Source: an uncultured beta proteobacterium
GTDB lineage: Bacteria; Pseudomonadota; Gammaproteobacteria; Burkholderiales; Burkholderiaceae_C
Assembly: GCA_903822435.1 (NCBI GenBank)
Contig: CAIJPE010000361.1
Coordinates: 1 to 49,961 of the forward strand
Direction: 5' to 3'
DNA length: 49,961 nucleotides
Positions 9,477 through 17,655 of the stretch are shown here, piece after piece (the stretch's first letter is position 1; the number at the start of each line of letters is the position of its first letter). A model generated the notes under the pieces. It worked only from the letters and a program-made list of their open reading frames with translations. It had not been told where the DNA came from and made no database searches. The position numbers were made by a program, and so were the translations under genes.

Positions 9477-10724
9477 TCAACTGCCGGTCCCGGACGGGGC
9501 CACGGGCCCGGCAGCCGGGTCTGCCGAAGGCTCGAAGGCGCCGTCGTCGTAGGCCTGGTTGTAGGCCTGCGCGTCCTGCCCGGCCTGCCGCGCGCAGTCT
9601 TGCGCGACGGCCAGGAGCTCGGTCTTCCACTTCTTGCGCGGGCCGAAATCCATCAGCTCGTCCGCCCCCGCAGAACCGCTGCGGCCGGCGCTGCGCAGCT
9701 GCGCCCAGGCCGCCAGGCGGCCCAGGTCGGCCACCAGCGTGGCCAGGCTGCCGGGCCTGCGCTGCGCACGGCGCAGGTCGATGCGGTCTTCGCCGGGCTG
9801 CAGGGCACGCAGGACACAGGGCTGCTCATCGAGCAGCACCGGATGCAGGAACGCCGCCGGCACGGCCTGCATGCGTTGCTGCACGGCCACCACGCGGTGG
9901 GCTTCGGTCGGCCAGGCCGGCTGCGACACCTTCAAGCGCGGCAGCAGCGACGACGGCAGGGACTGCTTGAGATCGAGCACGTAGTTGCCATCCGGCGAGC
10001 CCTTGCCCTTGACCAGGATGGCATAGCGGTCGATGCCCAGGCTGCCGGTGCCCGCGATGCGGCAAGCCACGTCCAGCACCTCGTAGAAGCCAGGGTCGGG
10101 TTGGCTGCGGGCAAACCCCTGCATGAACGACATCACCGCCTCGCGCTGCGCCGGGCTGGCCGGCAGGGCGCGCTTGCCGTCGGCCTTCAGCGTCCTGCGG
10201 CCGCGGCTGAGCACGGTGCGCGTGGCGAGGAAGCGGGGCCGCTGCCGCTCGCGCAGGCCGTCCAGCAGATCGTGCACCAGCCCTTGCGCGGTGTCGCGTT
10301 CCAGCCAGTAGGCCTTGCCCGCCGCCAGCGCCGCGCCATAGGCCTCCAGCAGATGCACGCACAGGGCCTGGGCTTGCGTTTCCTCCACCCCCAGGTCCGT
10401 GGCGCCCACGCGCACGCTGCACAGCAGTCGGACCAGGTCCCAGCTGGCGGGGGCCAGGGCCGATTCGTCGAAATCGTTGATGTCGAAATACACCAGCCGG
10501 TTGTCCCCTTTGTAGCTCCCGAAGTTCTCCAGGTGCAGGTCGCCGCAGCACCACACCCGCGGTGCGGTCTTTAGCACGCCGCTGCGGGGCAGACGCCGGT
10601 AGAACAGATGGCAGCTGCCGCGCAGGAATGCGAAGGGGCTCGCGCGCATGGCCTGGTACTTCAGGGCCAGCCGAGCAGGGTCTCGGCCTGCGTTGTAAGC
10701 TTGAATCAGACGGATCGGGTCCAT
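9477..10724 (-). CDS. DUF2252 family protein
   Basis: A 415-residue protein matching the uncharacterised DUF2252 family, which has a kinase-like fold. Characteristic segments are the N-terminal KYQAMRASPFAFLRG, the VWCCGDLHLENFGSYKGDN motif (catalytic-loop-like, around residue 50-70), YFDINDFDESALAP, and the later RYAILVKGKG and LDLKQ segments. No function is established. The start ATG has AAGGAAG about 8 bases upstream; that ribosome site and the ATG itself lie inside or at the start of the oppositely oriented lipoprotein gene, so the two genes have no intergenic region. The extended frame upstream of this ATG is antisense to the lipoprotein and is rejected. Confidence 0.8.
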   Translation of the reverse strand: MDPIRLIQAYNAGRDPARLALKYQAMRASPFAFLRGSCHLFYRRLPRSGVLKTAPRVWCCGDLHLENFGSYKGDNRLVYFDINDFDESALAPASWDLVRLLCSVRVGATDLGVEETQAQALCVHLLEAYGAALAAGKAYWLERDTAQGLVHDLLDGLRERQRPRFLATRTVLSRGRRTLKADGKRALPASPAQREAVMSFMQGFARSQPDPGFYEVLDVACRIAGTGSLGIDRYAILVKGKGSPDGNYVLDLKQSLPSSLLPRLKVSQPAWPTEAHRVVAVQQRMQAVPAAFLHPVLLDEQPCVLRALQPGEDRIDLRRAQRRPGSLATLVADLGRLAAWAQLRSAGRSGSAGADELMDFGPRKKWKTELLAVAQDCARQAGQDAQAYNQAYDDGAFEPSADPAAGPVAPSGTGS

Positions 10725-11223
10725 GTCGGTATCTTCCTTGAAATTGTTTGCGATACCCGTGCTGGCGCTGGCCGGTTGCGCCGCGATCGACGCTGCCCGC
10801 CCGCTGCAGGCACCGGGCACCCCGCGGGCCGAGGTGCTGGCCCACGAAGGGCAGCCCACGCGGACCTGGCCCGAGACCGACGGCGGCAGCACCCTGGAGT
10901 ACACCACGCAGCCCTTCGGCAAGAGCTGCTGGATGGTGCGGCTGGATGCCCAGGGCCGCCTGGTGGAAGCCCACGACGGCCTGGGGGCCGCCACGCGCGA
11001 GCGGGTGCAGCCGGGCATGTCGCCCGAGCAGGTCGCCCACTTGCTGGGCCACGAGCGCCGGCGCATGACCTTCGCAGCCAGCGGCGAAGAGGTGTGGGAC
11101 TGGAACGTCGAGCCGCAGGACGTCAGCGGCCTGCTCAGCTTCAACGTCCACTTCAAGGACGGCCACGTGGTGCGCACGAGCTACAGCTACATCACCCGCG
11201 GACGCATGTTCCCGGACCCCTGA
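10723..11223 (+). CDS. putative lipoprotein with SmpA/BamE-like region
   Basis: A 166-residue protein with a short signal peptide ending in LALAGC (lipobox, cysteine near residue 19). The central part RERVQPGMSPEQVAHLLGHERRR resembles the BamE/SmpA motif in which GMSxxEVxxLLG precedes a strand, and a similar motif appears earlier (TPRAEVLAHEGQPTRTW). This suggests an outer-membrane lipoprotein of the BamE-like fold but not necessarily a Bam subunit. The annotated ATG overlaps the ATG of the divergent DUF2252 gene within CATG. A TTG at 10738 would instead give MKLFAIPVLALAGC as the signal and leave 13 bases between the genes; neither start has a good Shine-Dalgarno. Confidence 0.7.
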   Translation: MSVSSLKLFAIPVLALAGCAAIDAARPLQAPGTPRAEVLAHEGQPTRTWPETDGGSTLEYTTQPFGKSCWMVRLDAQGRLVEAHDGLGAATRERVQPGMSPEQVAHLLGHERRRMTFAASGEEVWDWNVEPQDVSGLLSFNVHFKDGHVVRTSYSYITRGRMFPDP

Positions 11224-11278
11224 AGGCGCCGGGCCGCGGACCGGCACCTATACTGCGGCCCCGCCCGGCCCCGGCGCA

Positions 11279-11300
11279 GAGGCCCTGCCTGCAGGGCCTC
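11279..11300. promoter_or_regulatory. perfect 9-base inverted repeat in the leader of the GDT1-like gene
   Basis: GAGGCCCTG at 11279-11287 and CAGGGCCTC at 11292-11300 form a perfect stem with a 4-base loop. It lies between the lipoprotein stop and the presumed CTG start of the transporter gene. No T tract follows, so it could be a transcript-end hairpin for the lipoprotein gene or a leader structure of the transporter gene. It does not match the known manganese riboswitch pattern by eye. Confidence 0.4.
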
Positions 11301-11336
11301 ACGTCCACCGTATCCCCAAGCCAGATCGGGCCCCCA

Positions 11337-11909
11337 CTGGAAGCATTCCTCATCTCGACGGGCGTCGTCGCCCTGGGCGAAATGGGCGACAAGACGCAAC
11401 TGCTGGCCTTCTTGCTGGCAGCGCGCTTCAAGCGCCCCTTGCCCATCATCCTGGGCATCCTGGCGGCCACCGTGCTCAACCACACCGCGGCCGGTGCGGT
11501 GGGTGGCTGGATCGCCGCGGCGGTGGGGCCGCAGGTGCTGCGCTGGTTCATCGGCCTGGGCTTCGTGGCCATGGCCGCGTGGATGATGGTGCCCGACAAG
11601 CTGGACGACACATCGGCCGGCGGGCCGCAGCGCTTCGGCGTGTTCGGCACCACGGCCATTGCCTTCTTCCTGGCCGAGATGGGCGACAAGACGCAGATCG
11701 CCACGGTGGCCCTGGCAGCCCGCTATGCCGACCTGCTGCCCGTGGTGGCCGGCACCACGCTGGGCATGATGCTGGCCGACGTGCCTGCCGTGTTCCTGGG
11801 CAACACCTTCGCGCAGAAGGTACCCATGCCGCTGGTGCATGGGATAGCCGCCGTGCTCTTTGCAGGGCTGGGGCTGCTGACGCTCTTCAACGTCGGCAAC
11901 CTGTTCTGA
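11337..11909 (+). CDS. GDT1/TMEM165 (UPF0016) family cation transporter
   Basis: A 190-residue inner-membrane protein with six hydrophobic segments in two homologous halves, each carrying the family motif E-x-G-D-K-T (GEMGDKT at residues 14-20 and AEMGDKT at 113-119). Family members transport Mn2+ or Ca2+ against H+; in bacteria manganese export is the best supported role. No ATG, GTG or TTG lies in frame near the conserved N-terminus. Homologues start MEAFL..TG, and here the aligned codon is CTG in LEAFLISTGVVALGEMGD, so a CTG start is inferred, with GGG 6 bases upstream. It ends 6 bases from the convergent hypothetical gene. The protein identity is firm; the start is less so. Confidence 0.85.
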   Translation: MEAFLISTGVVALGEMGDKTQLLAFLLAARFKRPLPIILGILAATVLNHTAAGAVGGWIAAAVGPQVLRWFIGLGFVAMAAWMMVPDKLDDTSAGGPQRFGVFGTTAIAFFLAEMGDKTQIATVALAARYADLLPVVAGTTLGMMLADVPAVFLGNTFAQKVPMPLVHGIAAVLFAGLGLLTLFNVGNLF

Positions 11910-11915
11910 GGGCGA

Positions 11916-12437
11916 TCAGCCCAGATCGATCCGGTTTACGCGGTGGGCTTCGAGCATGCGCGTGCCCAGCACGGTCATGCGCACCTCGCCCACGGCCGTG
12001 ACCTTCGACCCGATGTCCAGCCCGGTGGCCGCCATGCCATGCGGGCGCATGTGGACGAATTCACCGGTCTCCAGGATGACCCCGTTGGGCTCACCATGGC
12101 GGGCATAGTGCCAGGCGGCGACCACGCCCTTGAGGGTGCTCTGAGAGGCGTCGGCTTCGGGCATGGCCAGGGCCTGGCCTGTCGCGTCGGCCAGTGACTC
12201 GAACTTGTACACCGGGTGGGCACCCTGAGCGGTCTTCGGCGAATGGTCGGCCACGGCCAGCATCCGCAGGCGCCGGCCGGGGCCCGTGGCCTGCATCAGG
12301 GCCGGCCCGAGGTCCGGGGGCACCGAGACCTGAACAACGACGCCCTTGACCTTGAGCAGTGCCCCTTCGATGCCGCCCTTGGGGCTGAAGAGCCATTGCA
12401 GGCAGGTGCCCTGAATGAGTTCGAGATGCTTGGCCAT
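11916..12437 (-). CDS. hypothetical protein
   Basis: A 173-residue soluble protein that I do not recognise. It begins MAKHLELIQGTCLQWLFSPKGGIEGALLKVKG and contains several beta-rich segments (VKGVVVQVSVPP, GVILETGEFVHMRPHG, KVTAVGEVRMTVLGTRMLEAHRVN) reminiscent of an OB-fold, which would fit nucleic-acid or metal-ligand binding, but no defining motif is present. There is no signal peptide or membrane segment. It is separated by 69 bases from the upstream molybdenum hydroxylase gene stop and could be a distal member of that transcript. Confidence 0.6.
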   Translation of the reverse strand: MAKHLELIQGTCLQWLFSPKGGIEGALLKVKGVVVQVSVPPDLGPALMQATGPGRRLRMLAVADHSPKTAQGAHPVYKFESLADATGQALAMPEADASQSTLKGVVAAWHYARHGEPNGVILETGEFVHMRPHGMAATGLDIGSKVTAVGEVRMTVLGTRMLEAHRVNRIDLG

Positions 12438-12506
12438 GTGAAACCTTGGTTGGAGTGCATTTACAAAGCCGCCCAGGGCCGCGAGCCCCAGGCGGGCGGG
12501 GTGGTT

Positions 12507-14747
12507 TCATTTCATTGCGGTCAGCACGTCGGACGGGCGCATGGGCAGGTGGCGCAGGCGCACGCCAACGGCCGCGAAAAGCGCGTTGCCGATGGCCGGG
12601 CCGACGACCGTGGTGGCCGGCTCGCCCAGGCCGGTGGGCGGCAGGGTGCTGGCGATGAACTCGATGTCCAGTGCGGGCACGTCGCGCATGCGCAGCGGCG
12701 TGTAAGTGTCCAGATTGGTGTCCCTGACCTGCCCGTTCAGGAATTCCGTGCCTTCGTGCAGGGCCATGCTCAGGCCCCACAGCGTGGCACCTTCCACCTG
12801 GGCCAGCGCGCCGTCGGGGTGGACGATGGTGCCGGCATCCACCACGACGGTGAGCCTGTCCACTTTCACCACACCCGTGCGGCGGTCCACCCGCACGCGG
12901 GCCACGCAGGCACACCAGGTGGGCATGTCGCGCTCCTGCCCGAACGAGCTGGCGATGCCCAGCGCCGTGCCGGACGGCTGCGGGCTGCCCCAGCCGGCCT
13001 TCTCGGCCGCGCGACGCAGCACCTGGGCCTGGCGGGCGGCACCCCCCACGCCGTTGGCGCCGGGGCCGGCCAGCAAGGCCAGGCGGAAGGCCAGCGGGTC
13101 CTGGCCGGCCGCTGCAGCGGCTTCGTCCATGAACGACTCCAGGGCCCAGTTGGTCCACCCCGGGCCCACCGAGCGCAGCCAGCCGGGCCGGAAGGTGTCG
13201 TTGGCCAGGTCATTGCTGATGGCCCGCACCCGCTGCGCGCCCACCGAGTACCAGTGGTCGGCTCCCGAGATCGAGAACGGATCGTAGGGCTGGCCGTTGC
13301 GGCCCTTGGGCATGGAGCCCGGGAACATCACCTGCGTCGGCCAGCCGGCGCTGGCGTGGTGCTGCATGCCGGTGACCTGCCTTCCGGGACCGAAGGCCAT
13401 CCGCAGCCGCTGGACGGACGGCGAACGGGGCGAGTCGAAACGGGCATCGTCGGCCCGCGTCCAGATCAGTTTCACGGGCCGGCCCAGGACCTGCGCCGCC
13501 AGGGCCGCCGGCACGGCGTAGTCGCCGTTCAGGCGCCGGCCGAAACCCCCGCCCAGCAGGTAAGTGCGCATCACCACCCGCTCGGGGGGTACCGCGAGGG
13601 CCTTGGCCAGCGTGGGCAGGATCAACGATTGCCACTGGTTGCCGGTGTGGATTTCCCACAGGCCGTCCTTCTGGAAGGCCAGCGCGTTGACCGGCTCGAG
13701 CTGGAAGTGCAGCACGGTGGCCGTGGTGTACACGCGGTCGAGGGTGGTGGTGGCGGCGGCGAAGGCCGCATCCACGCCGGCGTCTTCCACCACCTGCGAG
13801 CCGCCGGTGGTCTCGTTGACCAGTTTCAGCGCATGCGCCTGGATGTCGGGCTCGGAGACCAGGGCGGCCGGTCCGGTGGACCACTGCACCCGGACCAGGT
13901 CGGCCGCGCGAATGGCGGCCACGAAGGAGTCCGCAACCACCACCACCCAGCCGGGCACGGTGCCCGAGGGGTCGGCCAGCGCCAGGCTGCGCAGGTACCC
14001 CGGCACGGCACGCGCTGCACGGTCGTCGATGGACAGCACCTGGCACCCGTTGCGCGTGGGCGGCAACTTCGGCCGCGCGTAGACCATGCCGGGCACCTGC
14101 GCGTCCAGGCCGTAGACCGAAGCACCCGTGGTCTTGGCGGGGATGTCCAGGGCCAGCGCGGGCAGACCGATCAACCGGCGTTCGGCGGCGGGCTTGATGG
14201 GCAGGGCCGCCAGTTCGTCGGCCGTGTAGGTGCGCTCGGGCAAGCCGCGCCGCACGATCTCGGCGTAGCCGATGGAACGGCCCCCGGCCACCACGCGGCC
14301 ATTCCGGGCGCTGCATGCCGCAGCGCGCACGCCCAGCAGCCGCGCGCCCGCCTCGACCAGCGCGATGCGCCCGGCCGCACCGGCATGGCTGAGGATCGGG
14401 AAGCTCTGCCACACCGACCAGCTGCCGCCGGTGACCATGGTGCCCCACTTCGGATCGGTATCCACCGACACCACGCGCACGTCGGCCCAATCGGCTTCCA
14501 GCTCGTCGGCCACGATGCGGGCCAATGCCGTGGCCACGTGCTGCCCCATCTCGGCGCGGATGATCGACACGTGGACCAGGCCCTCGCGATCGGTGGCGTA
14601 CCAAAGCGTCGGCTCCCAGGGCTGGCCGGCCTGCGGCACGGCAGCCGCGGCAGTCCCCGTGAACACCATCGACACGCCGGCCGCCGTGGTGCTGACGAGG
14701 AACCCCCGCCGGGTGGCCCCGGTGACGCCGCCGCCGGCCTCACGCAT
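12507..14747 (-). CDS. molybdopterin-dependent oxidoreductase large subunit (xanthine oxidase family)
   Basis: A 746-residue molybdenum hydroxylase catalytic subunit with a twin-arginine signal (R13-R14 in RRGFLV followed by a hydrophobic stretch and AAAA), implying periplasmic export together with its folded partner. It resembles the IorB/NicB and membrane aldehyde dehydrogenase group: duplicated aldehyde-oxidase Mo-binding domains, [14 protein letters not shown] in the centre, and the C-terminal [30 protein letters not shown] with the presumptive base-type glutamate in GLGEP. The ATG overlaps the stop of the 2Fe-2S gene by 8 bases. Together with the 2Fe-2S subunit and the triheme cytochrome c it forms a three-gene operon feeding electrons from an aldehyde or N-heteroaromatic substrate to the respiratory chain. 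Substrate unknown; no XdhC-type maturation gene is adjacent. Confidence 0.88.
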   Translation of the reverse strand: MREAGGGVTGATRRGFLVSTTAAGVSMVFTGTAAAAVPQAGQPWEPTLWYATDREGLVHVSIIRAEMGQHVATALARIVADELEADWADVRVVSVDTDPKWGTMVTGGSWSVWQSFPILSHAGAAGRIALVEAGARLLGVRAAACSARNGRVVAGGRSIGYAEIVRRGLPERTYTADELAALPIKPAAERRLIGLPALALDIPAKTTGASVYGLDAQVPGMVYARPKLPPTRNGCQVLSIDDRAARAVPGYLRSLALADPSGTVPGWVVVVADSFVAAIRAADLVRVQWSTGPAALVSEPDIQAHALKLVNETTGGSQVVEDAGVDAAFAAATTTLDRVYTTATVLHFQLEPVNALAFQKDGLWEIHTGNQWQSLILPTLAKALAVPPERVVMRTYLLGGGFGRRLNGDYAVPAALAAQVLGRPVKLIWTRADDARFDSPRSPSVQRLRMAFGPGRQVTGMQHHASAGWPTQVMFPGSMPKGRNGQPYDPFSISGADHWYSVGAQRVRAISNDLANDTFRPGWLRSVGPGWTNWALESFMDEAAAAAGQDPLAFRLALLAGPGANGVGGAARQAQVLRRAAEKAGWGSPQPSGTALGIASSFGQERDMPTWCACVARVRVDRRTGVVKVDRLTVVVDAGTIVHPDGALAQVEGATLWGLSMALHEGTEFLNGQVRDTNLDTYTPLRMRDVPALDIEFIASTLPPTGLGEPATTVVGPAIGNALFAAVGVRLRHLPMRPSDVLTAMK

Positions 14748-15231
14748 GGCTTGCCGCCCCGCGCACCTCGGCCGCCGCGATCTTGATCGCCTTGCGGATG
14801 CGCACATAGGCCATGCAGCGGCACAGGTTGCCGTTCATGACCGCGTCGATGTCCTCGTCGGTGGGCTGCGGGAAGCGGCGGATGAGTGCGGCGGCCTGCA
14901 TGATCTGGCCCGACTGGCAGTAGCCGCATTGCGGCGCCTGGGTCTGGACCCAGGCCTTCTGCAGGGGGTGCTGGCCGTCCGGGGACAGGCCTTCGATGGT
15001 GGTGACCTGCGCCCCGGCCACGTCCTTCACGGGGGTGATGCAGGCGCGGACGGCCCGGCGCCCCAGGTGAACGGTGCAGGCGCCGCACAGGCCGATGCCG
15101 CAGCCGAACTTGGTTCCCGTCAGGCCGGCGCTCTCGCGGATCACCCACAGCAAGGGGGTGTCGTCGCTCACGGCCACCGTGAGCGGGTGGCCGTTGAGCT
15201 GGAAGGTGATGGGGAGCGAGGCGGTCATCAT
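14740..15231 (-). CDS. 2Fe-2S subunit of molybdenum hydroxylase
   Basis: A 163-residue small subunit with two 2Fe-2S clusters that passes electrons from the molybdenum centre. Plant-type ferredoxin cysteines are C44, C49, C52 and C64 ([11 protein letters not shown]...). The helical second domain carries C102, C105, C137 and C139 (QCGYCQSG and NLCRC). There is no signal peptide; it would be exported by hitch-hiking with the Tat signal of the large subunit. The first of two consecutive ATG codons (15231) overlaps the TGA of the cytochrome gene as ATGA, which decides the start, and the stop overlaps the large-subunit gene by 8 bases. Confidence 0.9.
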   Translation of the reverse strand: MMTASLPITFQLNGHPLTVAVSDDTPLLWVIRESAGLTGTKFGCGIGLCGACTVHLGRRAVRACITPVKDVAGAQVTTIEGLSPDGQHPLQKAWVQTQAPQCGYCQSGQIMQAAALIRRFPQPTDEDIDAVMNGNLCRCMAYVRIRKAIKIAAAEVRGAASHA

Positions 15232-16517
15232 GGTGGGACTGCAGCCATCGGACGATGGGCGGTGACGGTAGGAAGGAGGTTCGGCCAAGCCGGCCGATCG
15301 CTGCGCGTGCGGCGCAGGTAGGCGGCGAGCAGGGCGATGTCGGCATCGGTCAGGGCCCCCGCGAAGGCTGGCATGTACGGGCCGGGCGTGCCCGCGCCGC
15401 CCACGCCGTGCAGCACGGTCTGGATGAAGTTGGCCGGATCGTCCGCGGTCAGCGCCGTGCTCAGTGCCAGGCTGCCCGACACCTTGCCGGGGCCGGGCGC
15501 CGCGCTGTAGTGGCAGTAGGCGCAGCCCGCGAGGTAGAGGTTGGCGGCCGGGTCGGTCTCCTGCCCCACGTCGGCCAGCCTGCGCGTCTGCGCCAGGGCC
15601 AGCGCCGCGGCAGCCTGTGGCTCGCGGCCAGCCGCCCCGCCCAGGTCGCTGAAGTACGTCGCCAGGGCCTGGATGTCGGAATCCGGCAGGCGGGCCAGGC
15701 CCTGGTGGACCACGGCGGCCATCGCGCCCGCAGCCACGCCATGCCGTTCAGACTCGCCGTTGCGCAGGTAGTCGTAGAGGTCCTGCTGGCTCCAAGGCAC
15801 GGGTGCGGGGCTCGCGGCGCTCAAGGTGGGCGCCACCCAGCCATCGAGCGGCGCGCCGGCATAGGGTGCGTCGCTGCGTTCGGCCCCGAAGCGGTTGCGC
15901 GGCGTGTGGCAGGCGGCGCAGTGGGCGATGCCCTCGGCAAGATAAGCACCGCGGTTCCAGGCCTCGCCGCGGCGCGCGTCGGCCCGGTAGACGCCGGGCT
16001 TGAAGAACAGCAGCTTCCAGCCCGCCTGAAGGCTGCGCACGTTGAGCGGAAAGGGGATGCGGTTGGCGCGGCTGGGCGATGAGACCGGGTCGCGGGTCAT
16101 GAAGTAGGCATACAGCGCGCCAACGTCCCCGTCGCTCAACAGGGTGAAGTGCGTGTAGGGGAATGCGGGGAACAGGTGCGTGCCGTCGCGCGCCACGCCC
16201 TGGCGCAGGGCGCGGTCGAAGGCGGCCAGCGACCAGCTGCCGATGCCCGTCTGCACATCGGGTGAGATGTTGGTGCTGTAGATGGTGCCGAAGCCGGTCT
16301 CCAGCCCCACGCCGCCGCCGTAGGCCAGCCCGCCCGCGGCGGTATGGCAGCCCGCGCAGCCGCCCGCACCGGCCAACTGGCCGCCCAGCGCCACCTGTGC
16401 CGCGGGGAAGCTGCTGCTGGGTGGCGCGCCGATCGGCGGCACCTCGGAGTGCCAGGACAGGCCCACGCAGCCTACCAGCAGCATGACCAGGACGGCCAAG
16501 GTCAGGCGCTTGAACAA
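15228..16517 (-). CDS. triheme cytochrome c electron-acceptor subunit
   Basis: A 429-residue periplasmic, membrane-anchored cytochrome c with three heme-binding CXXCH motifs: CAGCH at 54-58, CAACH at 200-204 and CAYCH at 332-336. This is the layout of the cytochrome subunit of alcohol/aldehyde dehydrogenases and of nicotinate-type hydroxylases. The N-terminal hydrophobic segment (about residues 5-20) contains LLVGC and may serve as anchor or lipoprotein signal. The start is a TTG at 16517, chosen because AGGAG lies exactly 7 bases upstream (16525-16529) and a signal sequence begins at once; the open frame upstream is Pro-rich and implausible. It is the first gene of the Mo-hydroxylase operon and ends with an ATGA overlap. 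Confidence 0.88.
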   Translation of the reverse strand: MFKRLTLAVLVMLLVGCVGLSWHSEVPPIGAPPSSSFPAAQVALGGQLAGAGGCAGCHTAAGGLAYGGGVGLETGFGTIYSTNISPDVQTGIGSWSLAAFDRALRQGVARDGTHLFPAFPYTHFTLLSDGDVGALYAYFMTRDPVSSPSRANRIPFPLNVRSLQAGWKLLFFKPGVYRADARRGEAWNRGAYLAEGIAHCAACHTPRNRFGAERSDAPYAGAPLDGWVAPTLSAASPAPVPWSQQDLYDYLRNGESERHGVAAGAMAAVVHQGLARLPDSDIQALATYFSDLGGAAGREPQAAAALALAQTRRLADVGQETDPAANLYLAGCAYCHYSAAPGPGKVSGSLALSTALTADDPANFIQTVLHGVGGAGTPGPYMPAFAGALTDADIALLAAYLRRTRSDRPAWPNLLPTVTAHRPMAAVPP

Positions 16518-16726
16518 CCAGGATCTCCTGAGGGTGGCGGGGGGCGCCTGGACTGCCGGAAGTGGCGGAAGTGCCGGTTCCGGCCGTGGCTCCAGGACCA
16601 GGTGCGACCTTAGGCGCAGGGGCCGGGACGGTCGGTGCGCCAGCGAACGGAAAAATCGGCGCCCAGCCGGACACACTCGCGCATGCCATCCAAGCCAACC
16701 CCATCGCGGCGACCGGCCGACACACC

Positions 16727-16927
16727 ATGATTGCCTTCCAGGTGAGCGACATGACCACCTCGCGCTGTGCGGGCGCGGTGACCCAGGCGCTGAAGGCGGC
16801 CGACCGAGGCGCCGTGGTGCGGGTCGACCTGGCCACCTTCACGGTCGAGATCGAGCCCAGCACGGCCACCGCACGACAGCTCAGCGACGCCATCAAGCGC
16901 GCAGGTTATTCGCCCGTGGCGGCATGA
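16727..16927 (+). CDS. small HMA-like domain protein lacking the first metal cysteine
   Basis: A 66-residue protein with the beta-alpha-beta-beta-alpha-beta pattern of heavy-metal-associated (copper chaperone-like) domains: MIAFQVSDM, then TTSRCAGAVTQALKAAD, VRVDLATFTVEIEP, and QLSDAIKRAGYSPV. The usual GMTCxxC loop is DMTTSRC here, so the first of the two metal cysteines is replaced and only C14 remains. Its stop overlaps the start of the VIT1/CCC1 transporter gene as ATGA, indicating coupled translation and possibly joint function in metal handling. It shares a 209-base divergent region with the cytochrome c gene; I saw no clear promoter there. Confidence 0.75.
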   Translation: MIAFQVSDMTTSRCAGAVTQALKAADRGAVVRVDLATFTVEIEPSTATARQLSDAIKRAGYSPVAA

Positions 16928-17655
16928 GCGCCGTGCCCGGGCGGTCCGGCACGCGGCGGGCCATCCGTATCCATGCCGAACGTCACAACGGCGATCGCAT
17001 CGGATGGCTGCGTGCGGCCGTGCTGGGGGCCAACGACGGCATCGTCTCCACCGCCAGCCTGGTGCTGGGCGTGGCCGCTGCGGGCGCCGATCACCGCACG
17101 GTGCTGATGACGGGCGTATCGGGGTTGATCGCAGGCGCCATGTCGATGGCGGCCGGCGAATTCGTGTCGGTTCACTCCCAATCGGATTCCGAGAACGCCG
17201 ACCTGGCCCGCGAGCAGGCCGAACTCAAGCAGGACCCGGCTGGCGAACGGCAGGAGCTGGCCCGCATTTACGTCGGCCGCGGGCTGGACCCTGCGCTGGC
17301 CGATCAGGTGGCCGGGCAGCTGATGGCCCGCGACGCGATGGGCGCCCACGCTCGCGACGAGTGGGGCTTCACCCCCGGCACCGCGGCAAACCCGATCCAG
17401 GCGGCCTGGGCCTCGGCGGGCAGCTTCACGGTGGGGGCGGTGCTGCCCATCGGGGTGGTGGCCCTGGTGCCGGCTGCCCAGTTGGGTGCGTGGGTGGCGG
17501 GCAGCTCGCTGGTGTTCCTGGCGGCGCTGGGCGCGGCTTCGGCCGTCACGGGTGGCGCCCGCGCCGGGCCGGGGGTCTGGCGCGTCACCTTCTGGGGTGG
17601 GCTGGCCATGGCCGTGACGGCCGCGGCCGGCGCGCTGTTCGGCGCGGCCGCCTGA
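16924..17655 (+). CDS. VIT1/CCC1 family transporter
   Basis: A 243-residue integral membrane protein of the vacuolar iron transporter/CCC1 family, which moves Fe2+ or Mn2+ in exchange for protons. The diagnostic first segment is present (WLRAAVLGANDGIVSTASLVLGVAAAG), followed by TM2 with SGLIAGAMSMAAGEFVSVHSQ, the cytoplasmic acidic helical metal-binding region (about residues 75-140, EREL/DxAxQVA-type repeats) and three further TM helices. The ATG overlaps the stop of the small HMA-like gene. Its TGA directly abuts the stop of the convergent NHL gene, forming TGATCA. Membrane export of iron or manganese is inferred from family. Confidence 0.9.
   Translation: MSAVPGRSGTRRAIRIHAERHNGDRIGWLRAAVLGANDGIVSTASLVLGVAAAGADHRTVLMTGVSGLIAGAMSMAAGEFVSVHSQSDSENADLAREQAELKQDPAGERQELARIYVGRGLDPALADQVAGQLMARDAMGAHARDEWGFTPGTAANPIQAAWASAGSFTVGAVLPIGVVALVPAAQLGAWVAGSSLVFLAALGAASAVTGGARAGPGVWRVTFWGGLAMAVTAAAGALFGAAA

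Noticed and set aside
10725..11177. N-terminal extension of the DUF2252 gene opposite the lipoprotein gene
   Set aside because: It overlaps a convincing lipoprotein gene, and a good ribosome site and conserved start exist at 10724.
11224..11336. Manganese (yybP-ykoY) riboswitch before the GDT1-family gene
   Set aside because: The gap is only about 113 bases and I could not recognise the conserved riboswitch loops; only the 9-base hairpin was seen.
12216..14786. Plus-strand open frame of 856 codons across the Mo-hydroxylase large subunit
   Set aside because: Antisense shadow of a clear coding sequence; composition is Gly/His/Gln/Arg-rich with no domain.
16518..16676. Longer start for the cytochrome c gene with an ATG-type codon at 16676
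   Set aside because: The upstream part is Pro/Arg-rich and precedes the signal sequence; the TTG at 16517 has an ideal AGGAG spacing.
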